A DNA stretch of 64,000 nt from G963662655 sp963665015 (lineage in GTDB: Bacteria > Cloacimonadota > Cloacimonadia > Cloacimonadales > JAIOQZ01): positions 1,984,001-2,048,000 of the forward strand of contig CAXXSY010000004.1 in NCBI GenBank assembly GCA_963665015.2, given 5' to 3'. Shown here in pieces: positions 35,320-45,096 of the stretch. A program made the position numbers and the translations under genes. Numbering within the stretch: the first letter of the stretch is position 1; every line of letters starts with the position of its first letter. Below the pieces are notes generated by a model. That model was not told where the DNA came from. It saw only the letters and a program-made list of their open reading frames with translations, and did not search any database.

Positions 35320-36189
35320 ATGAAGAAAATCCTTATCATTATCATGTTTTCGATCAGCATTCCAATCTTGCATGCTGAACAGACAGGAGAAAATTACATG
35401 CATTATGCGAAGCATGGCGACGCACAGATATATTATGAATTGCACGGCGAGGGCTCGCCTCTCCTGCTCATCGCCGGACTCGCCTCCGATTCGCAGAGCT
35501 GGCAGTCGATCCTCCAGAAACTTTCCGAAAACCATCGGGTTATTGTCTTCGATAACCGCACATCGGGACGAACGACATCCAGCGAGCAGAAATTGACGCT
35601 GAACATGATGATGAACGACGCGGTAGGACTACTCGACCACTTGGGCATCGAAAAGGCGGACATCGCGGGTCATTCCATGGGCGGAATCATCGCGATGATG
35701 ATCGCCGCGCACTACCCGGATCGGGTGAACAAGCTGATCGTCGCGGCGTCAACCATGAAGATATCGGAACGAAACCAGCAGCTTTTCAACGATTTCGTCG
35801 GCATGCTGGACGAGGGCATCCCGAAACAGATATGGTTCCGAAACCTGTTCTACTGGCTTTTCACCCGAAAATTCTTCAGCATGCCGCTGCTGCTCGATTC
35901 CGCCGTCAATGCCGCCCTTGAATACCCCTATCCGCAGTCCGACGATGGCTTCCGGAGACAGGTCGAGGCGACCAACTACTTCGACGGAACGGACCTCTGC
36001 CCCACGATCCAGTGCCCAACGCTCATCATTGCCGGAGCAGAAGATATCATCTTTCCGGTGGACGAATGCCGGAAACTTTCCGAAGCCATCCCGAATGCTT
36101 CGCTACGCGTGATCGACGGCGCTGCCCACTCGATTCACTCCGAAAAACCGATGGAATTCGTCACCGCCATTGAGGAGTTTCTTCGTTGA
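35320..36189 (+). CDS. Alpha/beta hydrolase
   Basis: Protein of 289 residues, or 263 if started at 35398. Nucleophile elbow GHSMGG with Ser119 (Ser93 from the later start); the acid is near GAEDIIFPVDE and the His in DGAAHSIHSE. The first ATG gives a signal-peptide-like N-terminus (ILIIIMFSISIPILHA). The second ATG has AGGAG at 8 bases and gives the usual cytosolic start MHYAKHGDAQIYYELHG. I cannot decide between them. It may release or edit the acyl product of the upstream BtrH/ACP system, from which it is 76 bp away, or it may be independent. Confidence 0.82.
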   Translation: MKKILIIIMFSISIPILHAEQTGENYMHYAKHGDAQIYYELHGEGSPLLLIAGLASDSQSWQSILQKLSENHRVIVFDNRTSGRTTSSEQKLTLNMMMNDAVGLLDHLGIEKADIAGHSMGGIIAMMIAAHYPDRVNKLIVAASTMKISERNQQLFNDFVGMLDEGIPKQIWFRNLFYWLFTRKFFSMPLLLDSAVNAALEYPYPQSDDGFRRQVEATNYFDGTDLCPTIQCPTLIIAGAEDIIFPVDECRKLSEAIPNASLRVIDGAAHSIHSEKPMEFVTAIEEFLR

Positions 36190-36335
36190 GCTGTGTTCAT
36201 GATAGCACAGTCTTTGTATAAAATCGTACAGTATTCCGTCTGAGAACCCGGAAAACCGCCCATTACAACCACTTTGCGTTAGGAACCGTTCTTGCATAAA
36301 GAACGTCTGATTGGTATGCACAAGTTGGAGGAACC

Positions 36336-37997
36336 ATGAAAAACGGATTATGCATTTTCATTCTCACGATTATTGTACTCTCATTGACCGCTCAGGATAC
36401 CCGCATCGACACCCTGCAAACGCTGAACAGCTTCGGCGTGATGGGTGAATTCTGCGTCATGGATTACCAGGGCGACTATGAAGATATGCTTCAACACATC
36501 AACGACCTCTACACTCGCGGTGTGCTGCGTCCCGACCGGAACTTCAATTGTAGCCTCTACTCGGGAACCGGAGACTCACAGAACATCTTCTACGGCAGAA
36601 ACATGGACAATCCGGAGCAGGACGTCCTTGTCGCCAGATTCTCGCCGCCAGGACTCTACCGCAACATAGCGCTGAACCGACTCTCCGACGTCGGAATACC
36701 AACCGGAACCGACTACACATCTCTTGACGCCTTCCAGCGAAACCGGCTCCTGTGGACGCCCTATTACGCGGCGGATGGTCTGAACGAAGCCGGACTGGCG
36801 GCTGGACTCGCCTACGTTCCGGCAGTTACCTACGACCCGGACCCCGATAAGCAATCGATCTTTGTCACAATGCTCACCCGGCGCATCCTCGATGGAGCCG
36901 CGACCTGTCAGCAAGCGCTCGACATCGCCAACAGCTACAACGTCTTCGACATGCACCTGAACGAGATATCACACCACCTGCTGATCACCGACGCGAGCGG
37001 TGAATCGGTCATCCTCGAGTTCGTCGAAGACCGCTTCGTCGCCATCCCGACCGACGTTGAGTGGCAGGTGCTGACCAACACCGCCATCTATGGTAATTCG
37101 CTCGATTTCCTGTTCAGCCACTGCGACCGCTACCCGATTCTCTATCATGCGCTGGAAGCTCAGAGCGGAATCATCGAGGACTGGCGTAACGCCATGGACA
37201 TCATCGAATTGACCACATGGCACCAGGGCAACCAGGGAACCCAGTGGTCCACCATTGCCGACCTCAACGAAGCGCTCCTCTACATCTCAATAGATCGCGA
37301 TTTCGACAACATCGCCATGGTGGATGTCGTCAACTACGATTTCATCAACTACGGCAACCTCTATCGACCCGATCCGGACATCTACGACGAGGACAACGAC
37401 GGGCTATTCGAAACCGGAGAGCTCATGCTCGTCTATCAGACCGTGTCGGCGGATTTTCCTACCCCCGGGCTCCATGCCGTCATATCCGATCCCGCGAACC
37501 GCGTCACGATCACCAGCGCGGAATTCGACTACGGCGACCTCGAAGCCGGCGTGGAAACCACCAACATCATCAGCCCCTTCCTGATCGAGATTCCGGATGA
37601 TTGCGAACTCGGCGTGGTGACGATCGAAATGCTGTTCACCACCGACTACGGTCTCGTGTTCGACGATTCCTTCGAGTTCGAGGTGGTCGAGTCGAACGGT
37701 ACGGACGAAGTTCCCGCACCGCCACAGGTTTCGCTTTCCAACTATCCAAACCCGTTCAACCCGGAGACAACCATCCGGTTCTCCGTACCGTCAAAGGTCA
37801 TGACGAGCATCGATATCTTCAATTCGAAGGGTCAGAAGGTGCGCAGTTTGATCCACGAAGTGAGATCGGAAGGCGACCATCAGATCGTGTGGAACGGTAC
37901 GGACGATCGAGGAAAATCGCTATCCAGCGGCGTGTATCTGTGCAGGATGCAGATCGCGGGACAATCCCTTACCCGTAAATTGATGATGATGAAATAG
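36336..37997 (+). CDS. Secreted Ntn-hydrolase (C45/linear amide hydrolase like) with type IX-like sorting domain
   Basis: Protein of 553 residues. GGAGG precedes the ATG; signal peptide KNGLCIFILTIIVLSLTA. The catalytic part resembles N-terminal-nucleophile amide hydrolases: candidate nucleophile Cys72 in FNCSLYSG and the family pattern IFYGRNMDNP about 12 residues later. The last 85 residues form a FlgD/Por-secretion-like sorting domain starting SNYPNPFNPETTIRF and ending SLTRKLMMMK. This predicts export across the outer membrane by a type IX-like system. Substrate unknown; cleavage of linear amides such as acylated amino acids is the family norm. Confidence 0.78.
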   Translation: MKNGLCIFILTIIVLSLTAQDTRIDTLQTLNSFGVMGEFCVMDYQGDYEDMLQHINDLYTRGVLRPDRNFNCSLYSGTGDSQNIFYGRNMDNPEQDVLVARFSPPGLYRNIALNRLSDVGIPTGTDYTSLDAFQRNRLLWTPYYAADGLNEAGLAAGLAYVPAVTYDPDPDKQSIFVTMLTRRILDGAATCQQALDIANSYNVFDMHLNEISHHLLITDASGESVILEFVEDRFVAIPTDVEWQVLTNTAIYGNSLDFLFSHCDRYPILYHALEAQSGIIEDWRNAMDIIELTTWHQGNQGTQWSTIADLNEALLYISIDRDFDNIAMVDVVNYDFINYGNLYRPDPDIYDEDNDGLFETGELMLVYQTVSADFPTPGLHAVISDPANRVTITSAEFDYGDLEAGVETTNIISPFLIEIPDDCELGVVTIEMLFTTDYGLVFDDSFEFEVVESNGTDEVPAPPQVSLSNYPNPFNPETTIRFSVPSKVMTSIDIFNSKGQKVRSLIHEVRSEGDHQIVWNGTDDRGKSLSSGVYLCRMQIAGQSLTRKLMMMK

Positions 37998-38008
37998 CAC
38001 GTTTTTCA

Positions 38009-38037
38009 AAAGGCAGTCCGCTTCGACTGCCTTTTTT
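38009..38037 (+). terminator. Terminator after the Ntn-hydrolase gene
   Basis: Nine-pair stem AAGGCAGTC / GACTGCCTT with a 6-base loop and TTTTTT, 13 bp past the stop. Confidence 0.9.
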
Positions 38038-38395
38038 GACTTGCCCGGAGACATCGGGCGATGAGCATATCTGGTTATACAATATCTGTTGTATTTTCGC
38101 TTCATCGCGAGATAGAATTTTCATCGTTTCTGCGCCAGGACATGGGCAACCTTCGACAACTTACGGATGCAACTTAGAGATGGAATCGGCCAAGGTTCAC
38201 AATTGAAAACTTCATCGGAAAGCCCTATGGCGACAGAGAACGGGAAATGCAGCGCCAGATAACGTGGAACACAGCCACGGAAAAAAAATAAAACAGAACA
38301 GAAAAGAGAAAAATCGCAATATCCTGTGAATAAGAAATTTAGGGCACCCGTTTCCAGCCTTGTTGTTTTAAATGCCCAATTCTTTAACGAGAAAG

Positions 38396-38426
38396 TTGAC
38401 AAAATGTTTCAATCATTGGGTATATT
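38396..38426 (+). promoter_or_regulatory. Candidate promoter of the C10 peptidase gene
   Basis: TTGACA (38396-38401), 19-base spacer, TATATT (38421-38426), 65 bp before the ATG. The surrounding gap 38038-38490 is AT-rich; apart from this and the terminator I see nothing in it. Confidence 0.45.
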
Positions 38427-38490
38427 GATACATTGAATTATCCCATATGGGATATTCTTGAATCGAGTGGATATCACCAAGGAGGTAAAA

Positions 38491-41400
38491 ATGAAAAAAC
38501 TCGGAAGCCTTATTTTGATGGTACTTTTTCTCGGCGCGCTTTTTGCGCTACCAGTCGCACCAAACTTAGCGGAGACTGCCGCACAAAATGCTTATCTCGA
38601 ACGTGGCGGATCCGATCTATCGATCCGACATATAACCGATGGTCCTGAAATCTCCGGTACAATCGCCTGGCGCTGGTATCGTTTCGAAGACGGCGGATTT
38701 GTCCTGCTGTCTGCCGACGACCGTGTATATCCACTGTTGGGATACAGTGTGGACAACGATGTCCAACTGGATAACCTTCCCCCGCAACTACAGTGGATGC
38801 TTGGTGAGTATCGTACCCAGATCGAGATTGTCTTGGACCGCAACCTCACCCCGGATACGGATGTCCAGTCCGAATGGAACCGTCTGGCGGTCTCTTCGGC
38901 TGCTTTCGAACCGCAGTCTCCGACTCGTGACGTGGCACCGCTTATCACGACCACCTGGAACCAGGGGTATCCCTACAACTATGTTTGTCCCACGGATTCC
39001 GAAGCTGCCGGAGAGCCCCTCAACGGACATGTCTGGGCCGGTTGCGTAGCAACAGCCATGGCACAGATCATGAACTACTGGCAACATCCAGTGCAGGGAA
39101 CCGGAAGCTTCTCCTACGAACACTCCGATTATGGAACCCAAAGTGCCAACTTCGGCAACACCACCTACAACTGGAGCAACTTGTTTTCCAACTACACCTA
39201 TGGCGGCTTCTACACGAGCAATCAGCTGAATACCATTGGGACACTGCTGTACCACTGCGGTGTGAGCGTGTCAATGGATTACGGCGTGGACGCCTCCGGC
39301 GCGTATTCAGCCGATGCGGCCAGCGCTCTGGTCAACTACTTCGGGTACTCTTCTTCGATCTCGGTCGATATGCCGATGTATCACACCGATGTCGAATGGG
39401 CCACGATACTGCGGAACGAGCTGGACAACGGCCGCCCCGTGGGATATCGTGGTGAATCGACTGAGGATGGCGGACACGCCTGGGTGCTTGACGGCTATCA
39501 GGGAACCAACCACTTCCATATGAACTGGGGCTGGAGCGGTGCTTCAGACGGGTACTTCTACCTGAACGACCTGACCCCCGATGTCTATGACTTCAACAGT
39601 AGCCAGGGCGCGATCCTCGGGATTGAACCCGCTCCGAACGAGAGTTACAATCCCCCGGTGTACCTTGACGGATATCTGGACAGCAGCCTCGATGTCGTAC
39701 TCAACTGGGTACCGCCGCAAGGTCAGGACGAAGCCCTGATCTGGGATCAGATCGATCCCGAAACCGAAACAAGCGGCAAGTCCGCGCAGGACTTCGGTTC
39801 CGGTTACGACTCCTACGATTCAGAGGTTTCAGCCGATTTTGTCCTCACCGAAGAGACCACACTCACCCGTAGTCGGTTCCATGTGTTCCTCAACGACACC
39901 ATTTCCGACCCGCTTTCATTCAATGTGGCAATCTATCCCAACAACGGCACGCCGCCGACCAACTATCCCGGCGAGACCGCACTGTATTCCACAACGACGA
40001 CAGCCGCCCCCATCGACAACAACGACATCTTCGAGGTCGTGTTCGATTCGCCCATCACCCTCTCCGCGGGTACCTACTGGATCGGCTGGCAGGTCGTTCT
40101 GGATTATGGTATCTACGGCGCGCAAGGTTACGCTCATCTCAAGACCACCAACGTCAACAACAGCCCCGGCTGGTGGCGTAATCCAGGCGACGGATTCGGC
40201 AGCGGATACACCACATGGACTCAGGACTGTCTCGCTGACGACGAAGTCACACCCTTGGACGTCTGCTACCAACTGTACGGAACCACCGGTACACGCAACA
40301 TCGCCAGCAATCCCGCTCCCCGGATGAGCCTGGAAGATATCGCCCCGGCGAAAACCATCAACGGAGTCCGGGACGTTATGACCGCTCCGCGGACCGTTAC
40401 GAGCTTCAGCCAGTACAGAACGCGTCTGAGCCGTGACCTGACAGGATTCAAGGTTTACCGCAACAGCTTCGAGGTCGCCAACATCACCGATCCGTCCACA
40501 TGCACCTGGACCGATGTCCAGCCCGCGCAGGATGATTATGAATACTACGTGACCGCGATCTACAACAGCACGAACGAGTCGATCCCTTCCAATACCGTCA
40601 ACATCACGGCAACCGAATGGCCGCAGGACAACCTGATAAAACACTATGAATCCACCTCCGGTCCCACCTGTCTGCCGCATACGTCCTACAACATCCCCAG
40701 TTACTGGTCCGGCTTCGTACCGCCAGCACCGGGCACGTTGGACGCATTGCGGTTCAACCTTTGCCCATCCCAGGGAACCGGCACGGCCGGCGATCTCGAA
40801 ATGGGAATCTGGACAGCACGACCTAGCGACGGCGGAACCGAAATCGGTACCCTCTCCTTCGAAACCGACGCGATGACCACGGACGGTTCCTACGACTTCG
40901 ATATGAGCAGTCTGGAATACACCTTCGGCACGGGAGAGACCTTCTGGGTCAAGATCGTATTCACCGGAGACACCACCAGCGACAGACTGTGGTTCTATCG
41001 CGGCAATCCGGGTCTTTGGGATAATCTCTCCTACTTCGAGTACAGCGGCAGTTACACCTACTGGTGGACTTCCGGTGGCGAGTACATGGACGAGACCAAT
41101 CTGGCAGCTGTGGTGACATGGGATGCCAGTTATCACGATATCAGTCTGGACACCATCTACTTCCACAACTTCTTCCTTCCCACCGAGACCCGCGCCAGCG
41201 AAGCCTACAGCGCGGAGCTTACCAACATGGGAACATACGACGAGACAGGCGTAAACGTGGTTCTGACTATCACCGACGAATACGGCTCCACCGTATTTAC
41301 CGATACCCAGACCGCGAATCTGCTGATCGACGAAACGGTCACGGTGAACTTCGCTACCTGGAACGAATCAACCCCGGGTGTTTACACGCTGACGGTTGAA

Positions 41401-42273
41401 AACCAACTGGCCAATGATTCCACACCCGACAACGATATCATCACCCTCGAACAGATCATCGTCGAATATCCCGCAGAACTGGCCTATGACGACGGCGATG
41501 CCAACTCCGCCTGGGTCAAGAACAATGCCGGCAACGGTTTCGCAAACAAGTTCACGCCGCCCTACGTGCCTTACAAGATCACTGACGTGAGCTATAACAT
41601 CTGGCCGGACTCATGGCCCTCACCCGGTGGAAATGAAATGATGATCCGCGTGGTGGACGACGACGGTACCAACGGTACCCCCGGAACCGTCCTGTATGAA
41701 CAGACCGTAAACGTGGTCCGCGGACAGTGGAACACATTCGATCTCTCCGCTGAGAACCTGGAGCTCGAAGACGGGTCCTTCTATGTGGCCTACGTGACGA
41801 CCCAAGTGGGAACCGATTCCCCGGGATTGTCCGTGGACACCGACGGACCTTTTGCCTCAGCGCTGGTTGGCTGGGACCTGCTGGATGGAACATGGTCGAA
41901 TGTCATGCCCAACGGAGACTACGCTCAGGAATTCATGATCCGGGCATCGGTGGACGCCCTTGCTCTGGATTCGCCGCAGAACCCCGGAATCGTTATCGAT
42001 GAAAACGATGTACAACTGAACTGGGATACGGTGAACGGTGCGAACAGTTACAACGTCCTGGCCGGTACCGATCCGCAGGTCATCGACCAGCAAGTCGCGA
42101 CCAATATCGCTGGAACCTCCTGGACCGACACCAATGCGGCCGGAAACGCCATGAAGTACTACACGATCGTGGCTTCCTCTACGGCTCCGGTCACCCGCAC
42201 CACCGACGGACGGGTGATGATCTCCCGCAAAGTCCAGCCGGTGAAGGATACCAACGCTTCCGAGGTTCGCTGA
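38491..42273 (+). CDS. Secreted C10 (streptopain-like) cysteine peptidase, multidomain
   Basis: Protein of 1260 residues. The start at 38491 follows GGAGG; the frame extends 11 codons upstream without support. Signal peptide (KKLGSLILMVLFLGALFALP). A propeptide with the Spi-like fold spans to about residue 150. Peptidase domain: Cys185 in WAGCVATAMAQ, His329 in GHAWVLDGY and Trp in MNWGWSG; the Cys-His spacing of 144 fits SpeB. Further on there are fibronectin-like, jelly-roll and CARDB-like segments (repeated VLNWVPP and VQLNWDTV motifs). No YPNPFNP tail is seen, unlike the upstream hydrolase. Probably a protein-degrading exoenzyme. Confidence 0.88.
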   Translation: MKKLGSLILMVLFLGALFALPVAPNLAETAAQNAYLERGGSDLSIRHITDGPEISGTIAWRWYRFEDGGFVLLSADDRVYPLLGYSVDNDVQLDNLPPQLQWMLGEYRTQIEIVLDRNLTPDTDVQSEWNRLAVSSAAFEPQSPTRDVAPLITTTWNQGYPYNYVCPTDSEAAGEPLNGHVWAGCVATAMAQIMNYWQHPVQGTGSFSYEHSDYGTQSANFGNTTYNWSNLFSNYTYGGFYTSNQLNTIGTLLYHCGVSVSMDYGVDASGAYSADAASALVNYFGYSSSISVDMPMYHTDVEWATILRNELDNGRPVGYRGESTEDGGHAWVLDGYQGTNHFHMNWGWSGASDGYFYLNDLTPDVYDFNSSQGAILGIEPAPNESYNPPVYLDGYLDSSLDVVLNWVPPQGQDEALIWDQIDPETETSGKSAQDFGSGYDSYDSEVSADFVLTEETTLTRSRFHVFLNDTISDPLSFNVAIYPNNGTPPTNYPGETALYSTTTTAAPIDNNDIFEVVFDSPITLSAGTYWIGWQVVLDYGIYGAQGYAHLKTTNVNNSPGWWRNPGDGFGSGYTTWTQDCLADDEVTPLDVCYQLYGTTGTRNIASNPAPRMSLEDIAPAKTINGVRDVMTAPRTVTSFSQYRTRLSRDLTGFKVYRNSFEVANITDPSTCTWTDVQPAQDDYEYYVTAIYNSTNESIPSNTVNITATEWPQDNLIKHYESTSGPTCLPHTSYNIPSYWSGFVPPAPGTLDALRFNLCPSQGTGTAGDLEMGIWTARPSDGGTEIGTLSFETDAMTTDGSYDFDMSSLEYTFGTGETFWVKIVFTGDTTSDRLWFYRGNPGLWDNLSYFEYSGSYTYWWTSGGEYMDETNLAAVVTWDASYHDISLDTIYFHNFFLPTETRASEAYSAELTNMGTYDETGVNVVLTITDEYGSTVFTDTQTANLLIDETVTVNFATWNESTPGVYTLTVENQLANDSTPDNDIITLEQIIVEYPAELAYDDGDANSAWVKNNAGNGFANKFTPPYVPYKITDVSYNIWPDSWPSPGGNEMMIRVVDDDGTNGTPGTVLYEQTVNVVRGQWNTFDLSAENLELEDGSFYVAYVTTQVGTDSPGLSVDTDGPFASALVGWDLLDGTWSNVMPNGDYAQEFMIRASVDALALDSPQNPGIVIDENDVQLNWDTVNGANSYNVLAGTDPQVIDQQVATNIAGTSWTDTNAAGNAMKYYTIVASSTAPVTRTTDGRVMISRKVQPVKDTNASEVR

Positions 42274-42305
42274 TAACAAAACGAACTCGATCATAGCAAA
42301 CATCA

Positions 42306-42336
42306 AAGGGCGACCGTTTTCGGTCGCCCTTCATTT
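42306..42336 (+). terminator. Terminator after the C10 peptidase gene
   Basis: Eleven-pair stem AAGGGCGACCG / CGGTCGCCCTT with loop TTTT; the T-run after it is poor (CATTTC). Confidence 0.75.
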
Positions 42337-42359
42337 CAGGCTCTGTTGTAAATGTGGTG

Positions 42360-42605
42360 GGAGTCGGTTTTCTGATGTAGGCGTTTACTCTGAGAGGCGT
42401 TCTCTAATGATGTGCGCTATGCGAGAGAGATACAGACGTGGACGTCTGTGTACCCAGGTAGCGCCGATCTCTTGTGATTTTCAGACGAACTCTGACAAAT
42501 CGAATCCTCAACAGCGGCGTTCTCTATGAAATACACACTCGAAGGTCACAGGCTACCCAGGAGAGATACAGACGTGGACGTCTGTGTACCCAGGTAGCGC
42601 TGATC
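42360..42605. repeat. Hairpin mosaic: ACAGACG hairpins and mini-palindrome
   Basis: Gap of 385 bp before the convergent ABC gene. A hairpin ACAGACG / CGTCTGT occurs twice (42432-42449 and 42568-42585) within a 40-bp direct repeat. Read on the minus strand it is followed by ATCTCTC, like the other hairpins. Between them lies GTAGCGCCGATCTC with a TGTGATTTTCAGAC-type mini-palindrome in its loop (about 42475-42513). No gene is seen. Confidence 0.75.
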
Positions 42606-42658
42606 AGGATACTGCAAACTCTCTTCACACACTGAACTTTCAGCGTGTCAGAAATATA

Positions 42659-44560
42659 CTATTTCACGTTGTCGGAAAATTGCATTTCATAGAGCGTCTT
42701 ATAGCGAGGACAGGTTTCGAGCAATTCGGAATGGTTGCCGGAACCGACCACGCGCCCCTTGTCCATCACGAAGATGCGGTCTGACGCGAGGATCGTCGAT
42801 AGCCGGTGCGCGATCATGATCACGGTACGGTTGCGGGTGGCGTTGTCGATTGCCTGTTGCACCTTGCGCTCCGATTCCGTATCGAGCGCGCTGGTCGCCT
42901 CATCGAAAATCAGGATGGGCGGATCACCCACGATCGACCGCGCGATGCACAATCGCTGCTGCTGGCCGCCGGACAGGTTCGACCCGCTGGCGTTGAGCAC
43001 GGTTTCGTATCCCTGGTCCAACTCCACGATGAACTCCTCCGCGTGGGCGATGCGGCAGACTTTTTCCACCTGCTCCCTCGTAACATCGTCCAGCGTGCCG
43101 TAGCGGATATTGTTCTCGATTGTATTGGAGAAGAGGATCGAATCCTGGGTGACATAGCCGAAGAGTCGCTTCAGATTGCGGATTCGGATCTTTTTAATCG
43201 GGATCCCGTCGATGCGAATCTCGCCCGATGAGGTGTCGTACATGCGGCAGAGCAGGTTGACGAGCGTCGTCTTGCCCGATCCGCTGGAGCCGACCAGCGC
43301 GACCTTCTCGCCCTTGCGGATGGTCATGTCGATGTCGTCGAGGATTACCTTCGTACCGTCGTAACTGAAGCCGACATGATCCAGGCGGATGCCTTCATCG
43401 AAGCTCTTCTTGTCAACGGGGTCGGGATCATCGACAATCTCGGGCTCGAGGTCGAGAACCATTGAGACGCGTTCCAGCGAGACCGCGGCGCGTCGTATCT
43501 GGATGTACGCTTTGGCGATCTCCTTGACCGGATGCAGCATGGAGAAGACGGCGAAGAGGAATGCCGAGAAATCGCCGAATGTGAAGTCACCACTCCCGCT
43601 GAGTACCATCCGTCCGCCGATGAGCAGGACGATCATGCCCGTGATGGCGCTGTTGATCTCTGAAAACGGCGTTCCCATCGAGTTGTAAATCTCGGACTTC
43701 CGCCAGTATTTAAAATGTCGCTTGTTGATCGCCTTCATGCGTCTATATTCGTATTCTTCGCGAGCGTAAGCCTTTACGATCTTCATGTTGCGCATGATCT
43801 CTTCAATCGCGGAAAACATGTTGGAAAACTGCTGTTGGACGCGACGGGCGTATTTCCGGATTTTATTGCCCAGGTAGTTAAGCGACCCGGAGAAAAGGGG
43901 AAGGATCACGATGCTGATGAGGAAGAGTTTCGCGTTGAGGAAAAGCGCGATTCGCAGAAAGATGAGCACGGTAATCACATTGCGCATGATGGTGAAAATC
44001 TGCTGCAGGAACTGGCCGCTGACGATCTCGCCGTCGTTGACCATCCTTACCAGCGAATCGCCCGAGCGATTCTTGCCGTAGAACGCGATGCTCTGCTTGA
44101 GATAGGACTCCATCATCAGGTTTCGCAAATCGCGGATGGTCTTGCCGCGGAGGTTGACGAACATGATCTTGTCGAGGAAGAAGAAGGTACTGCGCAGGAG
44201 GTACAGCACGAGGGTCGTGATCGCGATGATCTTTAGCAGGACAAACGAATCGGTGACCGCCATGATCTGCTGAAGATTCTCGAACAGCGGCTTCAAGGCT
44301 TCCATATTCGTCCAGGTTCCGATTCCCGGATGCGTCGAGACGAATAGCTCGATCTGCTCGATCAATGCCTCCATAACCGATGAGACATCCGTGTATTCGA
44401 GGTTTATTTTGTCGATGACGAACACGTAGTCGAACAACGGGATTGCCATGGTCACGCTGACACCGCTGAACAATCCGTAGAAGATCATGGTAATCACGCC
44501 ACCGACGAAGAAACCCCAGTAGCGGGATGCGATTTTGTAAAGACGAAGCAGATTTTTCAT
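42659..44560 (-). CDS. MsbA-like ABC exporter (fused membrane and ATPase domains)
   Basis: Protein of 633 residues. The start at 44560 (MKNLLRLYKIASRYWG) is preferred: an in-frame start 16 codons upstream lies inside the terminator hairpin of the preceding gene. Six membrane helices in residues 1-350, then the nucleotide-binding domain with Walker A VGSSGSGKTTL, signature NLSGGQQQRL and Walker B ILIFDEATSALD. The family includes lipid A and drug exporters. The organism makes an outer membrane, so a lipid A flippase is the leading guess. Confidence 0.9.
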   Translation of the reverse strand: MKNLLRLYKIASRYWGFFVGGVITMIFYGLFSGVSVTMAIPLFDYVFVIDKINLEYTDVSSVMEALIEQIELFVSTHPGIGTWTNMEALKPLFENLQQIMAVTDSFVLLKIIAITTLVLYLLRSTFFFLDKIMFVNLRGKTIRDLRNLMMESYLKQSIAFYGKNRSGDSLVRMVNDGEIVSGQFLQQIFTIMRNVITVLIFLRIALFLNAKLFLISIVILPLFSGSLNYLGNKIRKYARRVQQQFSNMFSAIEEIMRNMKIVKAYAREEYEYRRMKAINKRHFKYWRKSEIYNSMGTPFSEINSAITGMIVLLIGGRMVLSGSGDFTFGDFSAFLFAVFSMLHPVKEIAKAYIQIRRAAVSLERVSMVLDLEPEIVDDPDPVDKKSFDEGIRLDHVGFSYDGTKVILDDIDMTIRKGEKVALVGSSGSGKTTLVNLLCRMYDTSSGEIRIDGIPIKKIRIRNLKRLFGYVTQDSILFSNTIENNIRYGTLDDVTREQVEKVCRIAHAEEFIVELDQGYETVLNASGSNLSGGQQQRLCIARSIVGDPPILIFDEATSALDTESERKVQQAIDNATRNRTVIMIAHRLSTILASDRIFVMDKGRVVGSGNHSELLETCPRYKTLYEMQFSDNVK

Positions 44561-44574
44561 ATCGAGTCCCAATA

Positions 44575-44601
44575 GAAAAAAAGAGAGGACGGAGCCTCTC
44601 T
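44575..44601 (-). terminator. Terminator after the NifU-domain gene
   Basis: Minus strand AGAGAGG, 6-base loop, CCTCTCT, then a run of T. It separates the NifU-like gene from the ABC exporter. Confidence 0.8.
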
Positions 44602-44620
44602 CTTTCATAGTTCGGCAGAA

Positions 44621-44845
44621 TTAAACCGAGATGACTTCCTTGACCTGGGGAATCTCTTCCTTCAGGACACGTTCGATTCCGGCCTTGAGGGTGAGTGTCG
44701 CCATCGGGCAGTTTCCACAAGCGCCTTTCAGGCGAACCTCGATCACGTTATCCGCACGAATATTGATCAGTTCGACGTCTCCGCCGTCCGCCTGAATCGC
44801 GGGACGAACCTTGTCGAGTACTTTTTCTACAGCTTCTCTATCCAT
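44621..44845 (-). CDS. NifU C-terminal domain protein (Fe-S carrier)
   Basis: Protein of 74 residues. The start at 44845 has GGAGG upstream; a longer in-frame start at 44896 lacks one. Motif GACGNCP gives the C-x2-C that binds a [4Fe-4S] cluster between two subunits. It resembles stand-alone Nfu proteins that deliver clusters to client enzymes, a useful role next to the Fe-S-rich metabolism encoded here. Confidence 0.9.
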   Translation of the reverse strand: MDREAVEKVLDKVRPAIQADGGDVELINIRADNVIEVRLKGACGNCPMATLTLKAGIERVLKEEIPQVKEVISV

Positions 44846-45007
44846 TGGATACCTCCATCGTTTATATCCCAATATAATATGCGATATTGCTTCCACCTAT
44901 AAAGTTTTTCGACGGATTTTTGGCAAGGATAATCTTCCTGTGTCCACTGCGAAGCCCGAGCAAGGCGATTAAACTCAATGTCCGCAATACGATGCCGGAT
45001 GTTTTCC

Positions 45008-45036
45008 TTGACAATCGCTTCATGCTGGATGAAAAT
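45008..45036 (+). promoter_or_regulatory. Candidate promoter of the beta-helix gene
   Basis: TTGACA (45008-45013), 17-base spacer, GAAAAT, about 60 bp before the ATG. The rest of 44846-45096 shows nothing further. Confidence 0.35.
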
Positions 45037-45096
45037 TATTTGATAAAAAAATGAATTCTGAATTTTCAAACACATAAGCAGTTCGGGAGGTTTCTC

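Noticed and set aside
38121..38402. Minus-strand 93-codon frame in the gap before the C10 peptidase gene
   Set aside because: No ribosome site, Phe/Cys-rich composition unlike the other genes, and no recognisable motif.
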